Source: Nocardioides abyssi (GTDB lineage: Bacteria > Actinomycetota > Actinomycetes > Propionibacteriales > Nocardioidaceae). From it: a DNA stretch of 64,000 bases. This document shows positions 51,066 to 63,468 of this stretch, piece after piece. The position numbers were made by a program, and so were the translations under genes. The stretch lies in assembly GCF_030412915.1 (NCBI RefSeq), contig NZ_JAUHJR010000004.1, forward strand, positions 124,001 through 188,000, read 5' to 3'. The notes under the pieces are model-generated. The model was given only the letters and a program-made list of their open reading frames with translations. It was not told where the DNA came from and did not search any database. Numbering within the stretch: the first letter of the stretch is position 1; each line of letters opens with the position of its first letter.

Positions 51066-51143
51066 TCAGCGGCGGCGGAGCACCATCGAGGCGACGTAGA
51101 GGATCGCGAGCACGACGAGGACGATCAGCAGGATCTTGAGCAC
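51066..51143 (-). CDS. Single-span membrane peptide, 25 aa, downstream of arc
   Basis: A GTG at 51143 with an excellent AAAGGAG ribosome site 6 nt upstream opens a 25-codon frame. The product begins MLKILLIVLVVLAILYV and ends SMVLRRR: one transmembrane helix followed by three Arg, which would keep the C-terminus inside. It lies 81 bp after the arc stop on the same strand, before a strong terminator, so it appears to be the last gene of the arc transcript. Function unknown; a membrane tether or small regulator are guesses. Confidence 0.68.
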   Translation of the reverse strand: MLKILLIVLVVLAILYVASMVLRRR

Positions 51144-51224
51144 AGGGGTCTCCTTTGTCCGGGCGGCCTCGGGGGTGGCCGCCGCGCCGGGACCGTTACC
51201 CGCAACGGCCCCGGCGTGAACGCC

Positions 51225-53003
51225 TCAGAGGTACTGGCCCGTGTTGGCGACGGTGTCGATGGACCGGCCGGGCTCGGTGCCCTGCTTGCCGCTGATGAGG
51301 GTGCGGATGAAGACGATCCGCTCCCCCTTCTTGCCCGAGATCCGCGCCCAGTCGTCGGGGTTGGTGGTGTTGGGGAGGTCCTCGTTCTCCTTGAACTCGT
51401 CGACGCACGCCTGCAGCAGGTGGGCGACCCGGAGGCCGCGCTGCTGCTGGTCGAGGAAGTCCTTGATGGCCATCTTCTTCGCGCGGTCGACGATGTTCTG
51501 GATCATCGCGCCGGAGTTGAAGTCCTTGAAGTACAGGACCTCCTTGTCGCCGTTGGCGTAGGTGACCTCGAGGAAGCGGTTCTCCTCGGTCTCGGCGTAC
51601 ATCCGCTCGACGGTCGCCCGGATCATGCCGGCGACGGTGGCCTCGCGGTCCCCCCCGAACTCCGCCAGGTCGTCGGCGTGCAGCGGCAGGTCGGGGGTGA
51701 GGTACTTGGAGAAGATGTCGCGCGCGGACTCGGCGTCCGGGCGCTCGATCTTGATCTTCACGTCCAGGCGGCCGGGGCGCAGGATCGCGGGGTCGATCAT
51801 GTCCTCGCGGTTGGAGGCGCCGATGACCAGGACGTTCTCCAGGAGCTCGACGCCGTCGATCTCGCTGAGCAGCTGCGGGACGATGGTGTTCTCCACGTCG
51901 GAGGAGACACCGGAGCCGCGGGTGCGGAACAGGGAGTCCATCTCGTCGAAGAACACGATGACCGGCGTGCCGGTGCTGGCCTTCTCGCGGGCCCGCTGGA
52001 AGACCAGGCGGATGTGGCGCTCGGTCTCGCCGACGTACTTGTTGAGCAGCTCGGGGCCCTTGATGTTGAGGAAGTAGGACTTGACCTCCTGGCCCGTCCC
52101 GTCGGTCCCGTGCCGCGCGGCGACCTTCTTGGCCAGAGAGTTGGCCACCGCCTTGGCGATCAGCGTCTTGCCGCAGCCGGGAGGGCCGTAGAGCAGCACG
52201 CCCTTGGGGGGCTTGAGCTGGTGCTCGCGGAAGAGCTCGGGATAGAGGTACGGCAGCTCGACCGCGTCCTGGATCTGCTCGATCTGGCCGCCGAGGCCGC
52301 CGATCGACTCGTAGGCGATGTCGGGGACCTCCTCGAGGACGAGCTCCTCGACCTCCGACTTCGGGACCTTCTCGTAGACGTAGCCGGCGCGGGAGTCGAG
52401 CAGCAGGCTGTCTCCGGCCCGGATGGTCTCGCCGCGCAGCGGCTCGGCCAGGCGGACGACGCGCTCCTCGTCGGCGTTGGCGATGACCAGGGCGCGCTCG
52501 CCGTCGGCGAGCACCTCCTTGAACATCACGACCTCGCCGACCTGCTCGAACTCGAGCGCGGCGACGACGTTGAGCGCCTCGTTGAGCATGACCTCCTGGC
52601 CACGGCTCAGCGTGTCGAGGTCGACGGTGGGGCTGACGTTGACGCGCAGCTTGCGACCACCGGTGAAGACGTCGACCGAGTCGTCCTCGTTGCGGGCCAG
52701 GAAGGTGCCGAAGCCGGCCGGCGGCTGGGCGAGCCGGTCGACCTCCTCCTTGAGCTTCATGATCTGGTCGCGCGCCTCGCGCAGGGTGCTGGCGAGTCGC
52801 TCGTTCTGCGACGTGACGGCAGCGAGCGAGCGCTGGGCGTCGGCGAGCCGGAGCTCCAGGCCACGGTGGTGCGAGGGCGAGTCGCTCAGCCGGCGGCGGA
52901 GGTCGGTCACCTCGGCCTCCAGGAACCGGACGTGGCTCGCGAGCTCCTCGGGGCTGGGACCGTCCTGAGCGCGGCTGCCCGAGCTGGGGATGTCGGATGT
53001 CAT
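51225..53003 (-). CDS. arc: Proteasome-associated AAA+ ATPase (ARC/Mpa)
   Basis: A 592-residue ATPase that unfolds pupylated proteins and feeds them to the 20S core. Coiled coil at about residues 20-90 (binds Pup), two OB folds (about 95-245), then the AAA domain: Walker A GPPGCGKT, Walker [11 protein letters not shown], Arg fingers near RPGRLD. The C-terminus ends GQYL; the penultimate Tyr-Leu docks into the alpha ring. ATG at 53003 has a GAGGAGG site. It differs from proteins of M. tuberculosis mainly in the shorter N-terminus. Confidence 0.97.
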   Translation of the reverse strand: MTSDIPSSGSRAQDGPSPEELASHVRFLEAEVTDLRRRLSDSPSHHRGLELRLADAQRSLAAVTSQNERLASTLREARDQIMKLKEEVDRLAQPPAGFGTFLARNEDDSVDVFTGGRKLRVNVSPTVDLDTLSRGQEVMLNEALNVVAALEFEQVGEVVMFKEVLADGERALVIANADEERVVRLAEPLRGETIRAGDSLLLDSRAGYVYEKVPKSEVEELVLEEVPDIAYESIGGLGGQIEQIQDAVELPYLYPELFREHQLKPPKGVLLYGPPGCGKTLIAKAVANSLAKKVAARHGTDGTGQEVKSYFLNIKGPELLNKYVGETERHIRLVFQRAREKASTGTPVIVFFDEMDSLFRTRGSGVSSDVENTIVPQLLSEIDGVELLENVLVIGASNREDMIDPAILRPGRLDVKIKIERPDAESARDIFSKYLTPDLPLHADDLAEFGGDREATVAGMIRATVERMYAETEENRFLEVTYANGDKEVLYFKDFNSGAMIQNIVDRAKKMAIKDFLDQQQRGLRVAHLLQACVDEFKENEDLPNTTNPDDWARISGKKGERIVFIRTLISGKQGTEPGRSIDTVANTGQYL

Positions 53004-53027
53004 CGGCGCACCTCCTCGTGGTGAGCG

Positions 53028-53033
53028 ACCCTA
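53028..53033 (-). promoter_or_regulatory. -10 element of arc
   Basis: TAGGGT on the minus strand; the transcript would begin near 53021 with an 18-nt leader carrying GAGGAGG, so this gene is not leaderless. A CGAATCG/CGATTCG dyad (53061-53067, 53080-53086) lies upstream, at the spacing of an operator. Confidence 0.42.
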
Positions 53034-53101
53034 CCCGCGGATCCCGAGGACGGAAGGGGGCGAATCGCCGCGAGGGTCACGATTCGGACGCGGTGCGCGC
53101 G

Positions 53102-54061
53102 TCAGTCCTCCGCGGGGGTCTCCTCGACCGGCACGCCCGGGGGCCGCGGGCCCTGGTAGTCGGGTCCGTAGGCACCCGGCGCGGGGCGGCGCTTCTTCAG
53201 CGGCGGTCGCTGACCGGGGGCCATCCGGCGCGCGGTCACCAGGAACGCCGTGTGGCCGATCATCTTGTGACCGGGCCGGACCGCGAGGCCCTCGACGTGC
53301 CAGTCGCGCACGAGCGACTCCCACGGCTGCGGCTCGGTGAACCCGCCGTGGAGCCGCACGGTCTCGACGAACCGCGAGAGCTGGGTGGTCGTGGCGACGT
53401 ACGCGCACACGATCCCGCCGGGGACCAGGGCGTCCGCGGCGGCGTCGAGGCACTCCCAGGGCGCGAGCATGTCGAGGATGATCCGGTCGCAGCGCTCGCC
53501 GGAGGCCGGCAGCGCCTCGGCGAGGTCGCCGAGGGTGAGCTGCCAGGCGGGGTGGGTCTGCCCGTCGGGGGCGCCGAAGAACTGGGTGACGTTCTTGCGG
53601 GCGACCTCGGCGAACTCCTCGCGCCGCTCGTAGGAGGAGACCTTGCCGAACGGGCCGACAGCGCGCAGCAGCGAGCAGGTCAGGGCGCCGGACCCGACGC
53701 CGGCCTCGACGACGTGCGCGCCGGGGAAGATGTCGGCCATCGCGACGATCTGCGCGGCGTCCTTGGGGTAGACGACCGCGGCACCGCGGGGCATCGAGAC
53801 GACGAACTCCGAGAGCAGCGGCCGGAACACGAGGTACTCGCCGCCGGCCGAGGAGGTGACGGTGAAGCCCTCCTCGCGGCCGATCAGCTCGTCGTGCTCG
53901 AGGTGGCCGCGGTTGGAGAAGAAGCGCTTGCCGGGGACCAGCTCGAAGTTGTGCCGGCGGCCCTTCTGGTCGGTCAGCCGCACCCACTCCCCCTCGCGGA
54001 GGGGTCCGCGGTGGACCCCCGACCAGGCGTCACGGCTCACGTCGGGCAGGGCGTCGGACAT
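53102..54061 (-). CDS. trmI: tRNA (adenine-N1)-methyltransferase
   Basis: A 319-residue SAM-dependent enzyme that methylates A58 (and perhaps A57) in the T-loop of tRNAs. An N-terminal beta domain (GEWVRLTDQKGRRHNFEL) is followed by the Rossmann domain: VVEAGVGSGALTCSLL (motif I), SYERREEFAEVA and ILDMLAPWECLD. The C-terminal 40 residues are Pro/Lys-rich and unique to actinobacteria. It corresponds to Rv2118c. ATG at 54061 is supported by the -10 element. Confidence 0.95.
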   Translation of the reverse strand: MSDALPDVSRDAWSGVHRGPLREGEWVRLTDQKGRRHNFELVPGKRFFSNRGHLEHDELIGREEGFTVTSSAGGEYLVFRPLLSEFVVSMPRGAAVVYPKDAAQIVAMADIFPGAHVVEAGVGSGALTCSLLRAVGPFGKVSSYERREEFAEVARKNVTQFFGAPDGQTHPAWQLTLGDLAEALPASGERCDRIILDMLAPWECLDAAADALVPGGIVCAYVATTTQLSRFVETVRLHGGFTEPQPWESLVRDWHVEGLAVRPGHKMIGHTAFLVTARRMAPGQRPPLKKRRPAPGAYGPDYQGPRPPGVPVEETPAED

Positions 54062-54068
54062 GCGCGGA

Positions 54069-54074
54069 ACCCTA
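54069..54074 (-). promoter_or_regulatory. -10 element of trmI (leaderless type)
   Basis: TAGGGT on the minus strand, 7 nt before the ATG at 54061, in the gap after the M50 protease stop. Confidence 0.5.
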
Positions 54075-55250
54075 GTGGCGACCCTCGCGGAACGCGCGAT
54101 CGACGTCGGCGGTGACCAGGACGCCGTAGACACGGTCGTCCTCGAGCAGGAGGTACTCGGTGGCGGGCGTGCGGCTGATCGCGCGCACCAGCTCCTCGCC
54201 GGCGAGGCCCACCGGGAGGCGCAGCCCCGGCTCGATGGTGCGGGCGACGGTGGACGTCGCCAGCCAGGGGCGGCGCTCCTCCGGGGTCGCGAGCAGGGCG
54301 GCCTCGTTGACCAGGCCGAGCGGGCTGCCGTCGGTGTCGACGGTGACCAGGCTGCCCGCGTGGGCGTCCTGGGCGCGACGGACCGCCTCGGCCAGCGGCA
54401 GGTCGGCCGGCACCGCGAGCGTGCGGCGAGCGAGGTCGCGCGCGACCAGGTGCGGGAGCCGTCGGCGCACCCGGGCCGAGGTGATCGCCGCGGTCGCCCC
54501 GGTCCACAGGAAGAGGCCGACGACGAACGCGAGCAGGAAGTCGAGCAGCTCGGCGCGGACGCCGAGGAGCGGCTCGAGCGCGAGCGGCCAGAGCAGCACC
54601 AGCACGGCCGTGACGCGGCCGCCCCAGCCCGCGGCGATCGTGCCGCGGTGGGGGTCCTTGGTCGCGCCCCACACGGCCGCCTTGAGCACCCGGCCGCCGT
54701 CCAGCGGGAGGCCCGGGACGAGGTTCAGGACGCCGACGAGGAGGTTGGCGATCGCCAGGCCCTCCACCGCGAGGCGCAGCAGGCCGTCGGGCGTGACGAA
54801 CCACAGACCGAACGCCGCCGCGCCGACCGCCAGCGAAGTCAGCGGGCCGACCACGGCGATCGCGAACTCCTGCTTCGGCTTGGTCGTCTCTGCCTCGATC
54901 GCGGTCATGCCGCCGAGGAAGTGCAGCGTGATCGAGCTGATCGGGTAGCCGTAGCGCTGGGCCATCACCGCGTGCGAGGCCTCGTGGAGCAGCACCGAGA
55001 GGTAGAGGACGACCGCGAACGCCAGCCCGGCGACGTACTTCAGCGCGCCGAGGCCCGGCTCGACCTGCTCCACCCGGGGCGCGATGACCACGGCGATGAG
55101 CGCGGCCACGATGAACCACGATGACGACACGAGGACGTCGGCTCCGGCGATGGTGCCGACCTTGAAGGTGCCGGGCGGGCGGCGCGCGGGACCGGTCGGG
55201 CGGCTGTCTCGGGTGGCCCGGCCGTCGCCGGGAGGTTCGGGGTCGGCCAC
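54072..55250 (-). CDS. Site-2-protease family zinc metalloprotease with CBS domain
   Basis: A 392-residue M50 intramembrane protease. The zinc site is HEASH (about residue 90) in a TM helix with the third ligand in NLVPGLPLDGGR; about six TM segments fill residues 40-255, and a cytosolic CBS-like pair follows (LVTVDTDGSPLGLVNEAAL, EYLLLEDDRVYGVL). Such proteases cut membrane regulators or remnant peptides; the CBS part may sense nucleotides. GTG at 55250 was chosen over 55253 because the -10 element is then 6 nt away. Confidence 0.93.
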   Translation of the reverse strand: MADPEPPGDGRATRDSRPTGPARRPPGTFKVGTIAGADVLVSSSWFIVAALIAVVIAPRVEQVEPGLGALKYVAGLAFAVVLYLSVLLHEASHAVMAQRYGYPISSITLHFLGGMTAIEAETTKPKQEFAIAVVGPLTSLAVGAAAFGLWFVTPDGLLRLAVEGLAIANLLVGVLNLVPGLPLDGGRVLKAAVWGATKDPHRGTIAAGWGGRVTAVLVLLWPLALEPLLGVRAELLDFLLAFVVGLFLWTGATAAITSARVRRRLPHLVARDLARRTLAVPADLPLAEAVRRAQDAHAGSLVTVDTDGSPLGLVNEAALLATPEERRPWLATSTVARTIEPGLRLPVGLAGEELVRAISRTPATEYLLLEDDRVYGVLVTADVDRAFREGRH

Positions 55251-55256
55251 CACCTC

Positions 55257-55262
55257 AGCGTA
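55257..55262 (-). promoter_or_regulatory. -10 element of the M50 protease gene (leaderless type)
   Basis: TACGCT on the minus strand, 6 nt before the second of two adjacent GTG codons (55250). Confidence 0.46.
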
Positions 55263-55299
55263 TCGGGGCGGTCACGACGCGACTGTCCGTGGGCTCGCC

Positions 55300-55305
55300 T
55301 AGGGT
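55300..55305 (+). promoter_or_regulatory. -10 element of the RecB-like nuclease gene (leaderless type)
   Basis: TAGGGT, 7 nt before the ATG at 55313. Confidence 0.5.
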
Positions 55306-55312
55306 CTCGCCC

Positions 55313-56290
55313 ATGAGCGTGCAGCAGGCCCCGTCACCCGCCGAGTGGGTCTCGACGCCCGTCGACGGCGTCGAGGTGCTCGGCGCGCTCTCCCCGAGTC
55401 GCGCGGGCGACTTCCTGACCTGCCCGCTGCTCTACCGGTTCCGCACCGTCGACCGCCTGCCCGAGCCGCCGTCGCCGGACCAGGTGCGCGGCACCGTGGT
55501 GCACAAGGTGCTGGAGGACCTCTTCGACCTGCCCGCGGTCGAGCGGACGCCCGAGCAGGCCCACGCCATGCTCGAGCCGGCGTGGGAGCGGCTGCGCGCG
55601 GAGTGCCCCGACGTGGCGGAGATGCTCGGCGAGGACGGCCCGGACCTCACCCGCTGGCTCGCGTCGTGCGCGACGGTGCTGGAGCGCTACTTCACCCTCG
55701 AGGACCCCCAGCGCCTGGAGCCGGCCGAGCGCGAGCTGTACGTCGAGAGCCTCCTGGACTCCAAGCTCCTGCTGCGCGGATTCGTCGACCGGGTCGACGT
55801 CGCACCGGACGGTTCGATCCGCATCGTCGACTACAAGACCGGGCGCTCGCCGGCCGCGGGGTTCGAGGCGCGCGCGCTGTTCCAGATGAAGTTCTACGCC
55901 CTCGTCGTGTGGCGCACCCGCGGGGTCGTGCCCGCGGTCCTCCAGCTGGTCTATCTCGGCAACGGCGAGATCCTGCGCTACCGCCCCGACGAGCAGGACC
56001 TGCTCGCGACCGAGCGCAAGGTCGAGGCGATCTGGCGGGCGATCCGGTCGGCCGAGGAGACCGGTGACTGGCGACCGCGGCGCAGCCGCCTGTGCGACTG
56101 GTGCCAGCACCGGTCGCTCTGCCCGGAGTGGGGCGGCACTCCTCCCCCGCTGCCCGAGCCCGTCGTGCGCGACGCCGGCGTCGGTGGGGTGGCCGTCGGG
56201 GATGCCGTCGTCAGCGAGACGGCTGTCGGTGATGTCGTTGTCAGTGACTCTGCCGCGGCCGTGGATCCTGGGGCGCCGTCCGGCGCCTAG
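55313..56290 (+). CDS. RecB-family PD-(D/E)XK nuclease
   Basis: A 325-residue exonuclease-like protein. The nuclease motifs are GTVVHKVLEDLF (His and Glu), DRVDVAPDGSIRIVDYKTG (the D-X-K core) and the final QMKFYALVVW. A Cys at about residue 37 (FLTCPLLYRF) and a C-terminal C-X2-C-X5-C group (LCDWCQHRSLCPEW) match the Fe-S staple of AddB-type nucleases. It resembles Rv2119. The last 40 residues are an Asp/Val/Ser-rich tail with repeated GDAVV/SETAV motifs. It overlaps the convergent response regulator by 4 bp. Confidence 0.92.
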   Translation: MSVQQAPSPAEWVSTPVDGVEVLGALSPSRAGDFLTCPLLYRFRTVDRLPEPPSPDQVRGTVVHKVLEDLFDLPAVERTPEQAHAMLEPAWERLRAECPDVAEMLGEDGPDLTRWLASCATVLERYFTLEDPQRLEPAERELYVESLLDSKLLLRGFVDRVDVAPDGSIRIVDYKTGRSPAAGFEARALFQMKFYALVVWRTRGVVPAVLQLVYLGNGEILRYRPDEQDLLATERKVEAIWRAIRSAEETGDWRPRRSRLCDWCQHRSLCPEWGGTPPPLPEPVVRDAGVGGVAVGDAVVSETAVGDVVVSDSAAAVDPGAPSGA

Positions 56291-56913
56291 AGCCCGTTGC
56301 GCTCCGCCCACAGGGCCGCCTGGGTGCGGTCGACGACGCCGATCCGGGCGAAGGCCGACGTGAGGTGCGCCTTGACCGTCCGCTCGCTGATGTCGAGCCG
56401 GCGAGCGATCTGCTTGTTGGCGAGCCCCTCGCGGACCAGGCCCAGCACCTCGGTCTCCCGGCTGGTCAGCTGCACCTGCGGCGGCGCGGACCGCACGCCG
56501 AGCAGCGCACGCGCCGCCCGGGGGTGGATCGGCGACTCGCCCCGGCTGACCGACCGGATCCCGGCGAGCACGTCGTCGGGGTCGGCGTCCTTGAGCAGGT
56601 AACCGACGGCGCCGGCGTCGAGCGCGCCGACGATCCGCTCGCTGTCGGAGTAGGAGGTCAGCACCAGCACGTCCGAGCGCAGCCCGGCGGCCTTGATGTT
56701 GCGGGTGGCGGTCACGCCGTCGACGCCGGGCATCTGGAGGTCCATCAGCACCACGTCGGGGTCGGTCTCGCGGACGACCTCGAGGGCGCGCTCGCCGTTC
56801 TCGGCCTGGCCGACGACCTCGATGTCGTCGGTGCCGGCCAGGAGCTGCGCCATGCCGGCGCGGATGACGGCGTGGTCGTCCACCAGGACCACGCGGATCG
56901 GCGTGCTGCTCAC
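56287..56913 (-). CDS. NarL/LuxR-type response regulator
   Basis: A 208-residue regulator: receiver domain (residues 6-122; acidic pair in LVDDHAV, phosphorylated Asp in VVLMDLQMPG, Thr/Ser in VLTSYS, Lys in YLLKDA) and a C-terminal LuxR helix-turn-helix (TSRETEVLGLVREGLANKQIARRL). It should bind DNA as a dimer when phosphorylated by the adjacent kinase. GTG at 56913 overlaps the kinase stop by 4 bp. Confidence 0.95.
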   Translation of the reverse strand: MSSTPIRVVLVDDHAVIRAGMAQLLAGTDDIEVVGQAENGERALEVVRETDPDVVLMDLQMPGVDGVTATRNIKAAGLRSDVLVLTSYSDSERIVGALDAGAVGYLLKDADPDDVLAGIRSVSRGESPIHPRAARALLGVRSAPPQVQLTSRETEVLGLVREGLANKQIARRLDISERTVKAHLTSAFARIGVVDRTQAALWAERNGL

Positions 56914-58241
56914 TGCTGGGCCACCTCCATCCGGACGGTCGTGCCGGCGCCGGGCGCGGAGATCACGTCGATCTCCCCACCGATGTCCTTGACCAGGCTG
57001 CGCAGGCCCTTGAGACCGTAGCGGTCGGGGCCGGAGACCGCGGGGTCGAAGCCGATCCCGTCGTCGACCACCTCGAGCCGCAGCCGGCTGTCCACGCTGC
57101 GCACGGTGACCGCCACGGTCGTCGCCTGCGAGTGGCGCAGCGCGTTGCGCACCGCCTCCTGGGCGACGCGCCAGACCAGGGCGACGGCCGCGTCCGAGGC
57201 CCCGTCGACCCCGCTGACGTCGACCGACGCCTGGATGCCCGCGTTGGTGGCGGGCGCGACGAGGTCGCCGAGGGCCGGCTCCAGCCCGTCGGCGTGGAGG
57301 TCCGGCGGGTGGATCTCGGCCAGGAGGGAGCGCAGCGCGCGCAGGCTGTCGCGGAGGTTGTCGCCCGCGCCGTCCAGGGTCGCGCGCGCCTGCTCGGGGA
57401 CCGCCGGGTCGCGGGACAGGGCCGTGACGGAGAACGTCGTGCCGGCGATGTCCTGCACCACGCCGTCGTGCAGGTCGCGGGCGATGCGTCGCCGCTCGGC
57501 GTCGGAGGCGTCGACCGCGTGCACCAGCAGGCGCTCGCGCTCCTCGCCGGCCCGGGTCAGGCGGCGGGTTAGGAGCCAGAGGATCGGGGTGACGATGACG
57601 AGCAGCCCGGCCAGGGAGGCGATGGTGATCCACCGGAACGGCAGCAGGATCTCGCCACGTCGCTCCTGGATCCGGTTCAGGGAGTAGTAGACCTCGAAGA
57701 GGAGCCGTTGCCCTCGAACTTCGACCGGCGTGTACACACGCACGAGGTCCTCTTCTGCCAAGCCCACCTCGGGGTACACCGGCCCTCTCGGGCCGGAGTT
57801 CTCCGGGTCGTTGGGGTTCGCGATCTCATAACCGGTACCGCCCTCACGGAGGACGCGTCGACGGTCAGGGCCGATCTCGAAGGACTGGCTGGCGATGCCG
57901 CCCTGGTTGGAGTAGAGCAGGTAGCCGTCCTCGAGCCACATGTTGAAACGGACCGCTAGGGGGTTCTGCACGTCCAGCGCCTTGACGAGCGTGCGCCTGG
58001 CGAACTGCAGGAAGAGGTCGGAACCGCGCGGTGTGCCCTGCAGTATTCGATCTTTCGCGTCCTCGAGTGCCGGTTCGACGACGGACCTCGCCAGCACCTC
58101 GGTGGTGTTCCGCGCCTCGGCGATCGCCTCGTCCTCGGCGACGCTACGCGCGATGGCGTTCGTGCTCGCGATGATGACGACCATCGTCACGACGGCGAAC
58201 AGCACGAATTGCACGACCGGACTGCGCAGGATCCGCACCAC
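56910..58241 (-). CDS. Sensor histidine kinase (NarL-partner, HisKA_3 type)
   Basis: A 443-residue membrane sensor. TM1 covers about residues 10-31, an extracytoplasmic domain follows to about 190 (LVKALDVQNPLAVRFNMW, with RRRVLREGG and GTGYEIANP), and TM2 lies at about 200-222. The cytoplasmic part has the phosphorylated His in RRRIARDLHDGVVQDI and the HATPase motifs (NALRHSQATTV, DDGIGFD, GLKGLRSL). The sensed signal is unknown. The gene upstream encodes a small secreted protein that might be connected with the signal. Confidence 0.94.
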   Translation of the reverse strand: MVRILRSPVVQFVLFAVVTMVVIIASTNAIARSVAEDEAIAEARNTTEVLARSVVEPALEDAKDRILQGTPRGSDLFLQFARRTLVKALDVQNPLAVRFNMWLEDGYLLYSNQGGIASQSFEIGPDRRRVLREGGTGYEIANPNDPENSGPRGPVYPEVGLAEEDLVRVYTPVEVRGQRLLFEVYYSLNRIQERRGEILLPFRWITIASLAGLLVIVTPILWLLTRRLTRAGEERERLLVHAVDASDAERRRIARDLHDGVVQDIAGTTFSVTALSRDPAVPEQARATLDGAGDNLRDSLRALRSLLAEIHPPDLHADGLEPALGDLVAPATNAGIQASVDVSGVDGASDAAVALVWRVAQEAVRNALRHSQATTVAVTVRSVDSRLRLEVVDDGIGFDPAVSGPDRYGLKGLRSLVKDIGGEIDVISAPGAGTTVRMEVAQQ

Positions 58242-58301
58242 GCCACCTCTCGCTACGCGCCGGACGGCGCGCGCACAGGATAGGCAGCCGCCTGGCCGGC
58301 G

Positions 58302-58796
58302 TCAGACCGTGGCCTGGACCTTGCAGGCCTCGCCGGTCTTGTCGTTCTGCGCACGGAAGAGCACGTCGTCCGCACCGCTGAGGTCGAGCATGAAGCGGAC
58401 GATGCGGAAGGACCGGTCCGCGTCCTTGGCCTTGACCTCGCCCATGAACGAGAAGTCACCGTTGTGCTTGAACTTCCAGGACCACACGTCGTCGTCGTCG
58501 CTGAAGACCACGCCGACGACCTCGATCTCGGCGTTGCTCATGACTGTAGTGCGCAGCTTGACCTTGCTGCTGCCCTGGCAGTTGCCCCACGCACTGTCCT
58601 GGGTGTCCTTCAGCCGCTTGGCCGGAAGGCCGTCGGCCCCGGGCGTCGGGATGAGGCCGTCGGCGACGACGGTGCTCTGGACGGGGGTCCCGTCCTCCGC
58701 AGCCCCGCCATCACTCGCCACCGCCGGAGCGGGAACGAGGGCCGCTGCACCCAGCACGAGGCCGAGCACGATGGCGGGACTGCGACGGACGAACAT
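58302..58796 (-). CDS. Small secreted protein of unknown function, 164 aa
   Basis: A signal peptide (FVRRSPAIVLGLVLGAAALV, cleavage likely after AVA at about residue 28) precedes a 136-residue mature domain with two Cys (GNCQGS, GEACKV) that may form a disulfide. The domain has an alternating pattern suited to a beta-sandwich: KVKLRTTVM, EIEVVGVVF, VWSWKFKHNGDFSF, RIVRFMLDL. No family recognised. ATG at 58796 has a GAGAGG site that is partly covered by a leader hairpin. It is 60 bp upstream of the sensor kinase gene. Confidence 0.82.
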   Translation of the reverse strand: MFVRRSPAIVLGLVLGAAALVPAPAVASDGGAAEDGTPVQSTVVADGLIPTPGADGLPAKRLKDTQDSAWGNCQGSSKVKLRTTVMSNAEIEVVGVVFSDDDDVWSWKFKHNGDFSFMGEVKAKDADRSFRIVRFMLDLSGADDVLFRAQNDKTGEACKVQATV

Positions 58797-58804
58797 GTGG
58801 ACCT

Positions 58805-58830
58805 CTCCCAGGCGCTGGGAGTCCAGCGCC
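58805..58830 (-). promoter_or_regulatory. Alternative hairpins in the leader of the secreted protein gene
   Basis: CTCCCAG (58805-58811) pairs with CTGGGAG (58815-58821), which covers part of the GAGAGG ribosome site (58802-58807). The competing stem GGCGCTGG (58811-58818) with CCAGCGCC (58823-58830) leaves the site free. The two cannot form together. Confidence 0.42.
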
Positions 58831-58914
58831 CCCGAAGCAGGCACCATCCTGGCGTGGCCGGCGGGCACCTCGCCATTGCCCGGAGGTACTAGGACCACGA
58901 AGGCCTACGCGGGC

Positions 58915-59606
58915 TCAGCGTGCGGCGGGGATGGTCACGCGCCGGCCCGACCGGGCGGCGTGCCAGACGGCGTCCAGGTCGAGCCCGGCGAGGGAGGAGG
59001 CGAACGAGCGCCGCTCCCCCGGCGGCACGGCGACGTGGTTGGGGACGACGAGCACCTCACAGCCGGCGGCCCCCGCCGACGTCGCTCCCGTCGCAGAGTC
59101 CTCGACCGCCAGGCAGTCGGCGGGGTCGACGCCCAGCCGTGCGGCGGCGGTGAGGTACGGCTCGGGGTGGGGCTTGCCGTGGGTCACGCGGTCCCCGGTC
59201 ACGACCACCCCGAACGTGCCCTCGGGCAGCTGCTCGAGGATCGGCTCGACGAAGCGGGTCCACGACATCGTCACCAGCGCGCACGGCACGCCGGCCTCCG
59301 CCAGGGCGACCAGCTGCTCGCGCGCACCCGGGCACCACGGCACGCTGCGGCGTACCCGCTCCACGACGCCGTCGAGCAGCAGCTCCACGATCTCCTCGGG
59401 CGGCAGGTCGAGCGGCATGTGCTCTCGGATGTAGCGGGCCGAGACGAGCAGGTCGTTGCCGACCAGCGCGAGCGCGTGCTCCTGCGACCAGCTGCCGCCG
59501 AAGCGCTCGGCGAGCGCGAACTCCGTCTCGATCCAGTACGGCTCGGTGTCGACGAGCGTGCCGTCCATGTCCCACAGCACGGCTGCGGGACGCGTGGGGC
59601 CGCCCA

Positions 59607-59607
<1 letters not shown>
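58915..59607 (-). CDS. HAD-superfamily hydrolase (beta-phosphoglucomutase-like)
   Basis: A 230-residue phosphatase of the DhaA/CbbY-like subfamily IA. The nucleophile motif is LWDMDGTLVDTEPYW (Asp at about residue 13 with general acid two residues later), motif II is VTMSW, Lys is in THGKPHPEPY and the acidic motif is CLAVEDSATG. It dephosphorylates a small metabolite; which one is not evident. ATG at 59607 overlaps the metH stop by one base (TGATG), so it is translated behind metH. Confidence 0.93.
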
Positions 59608-63344
<3,737 letters not shown>

Positions 63345-63456
63345 GCCAGCTCCTTCCGGGCAGGGGCGTCCAGCGTAGGAAGAGCGTCCGAGTGCTGGAC
63401 AGGGTTCTCAGATCGTGGCACCGGGCGTCGCGACCGGTGAAATCCCGGGCCGTGAC

Positions 63457-63462
63457 TACCCT
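63457..63462 (+). promoter_or_regulatory. -10 element of the PAC2 gene (leaderless type)
   Basis: TACCCT, 6 nt before the GTG at 63469. Confidence 0.46.
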
Positions 63463-63468
63463 GGATGG

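Noticed and set aside
63345-63468. Cobalamin or SAM riboswitch before metH
   Set aside because: The 124-bp gap is too short for a cobalamin aptamer plus a divergent promoter and lacks the B12-box; only a 7-bp dyad is present.
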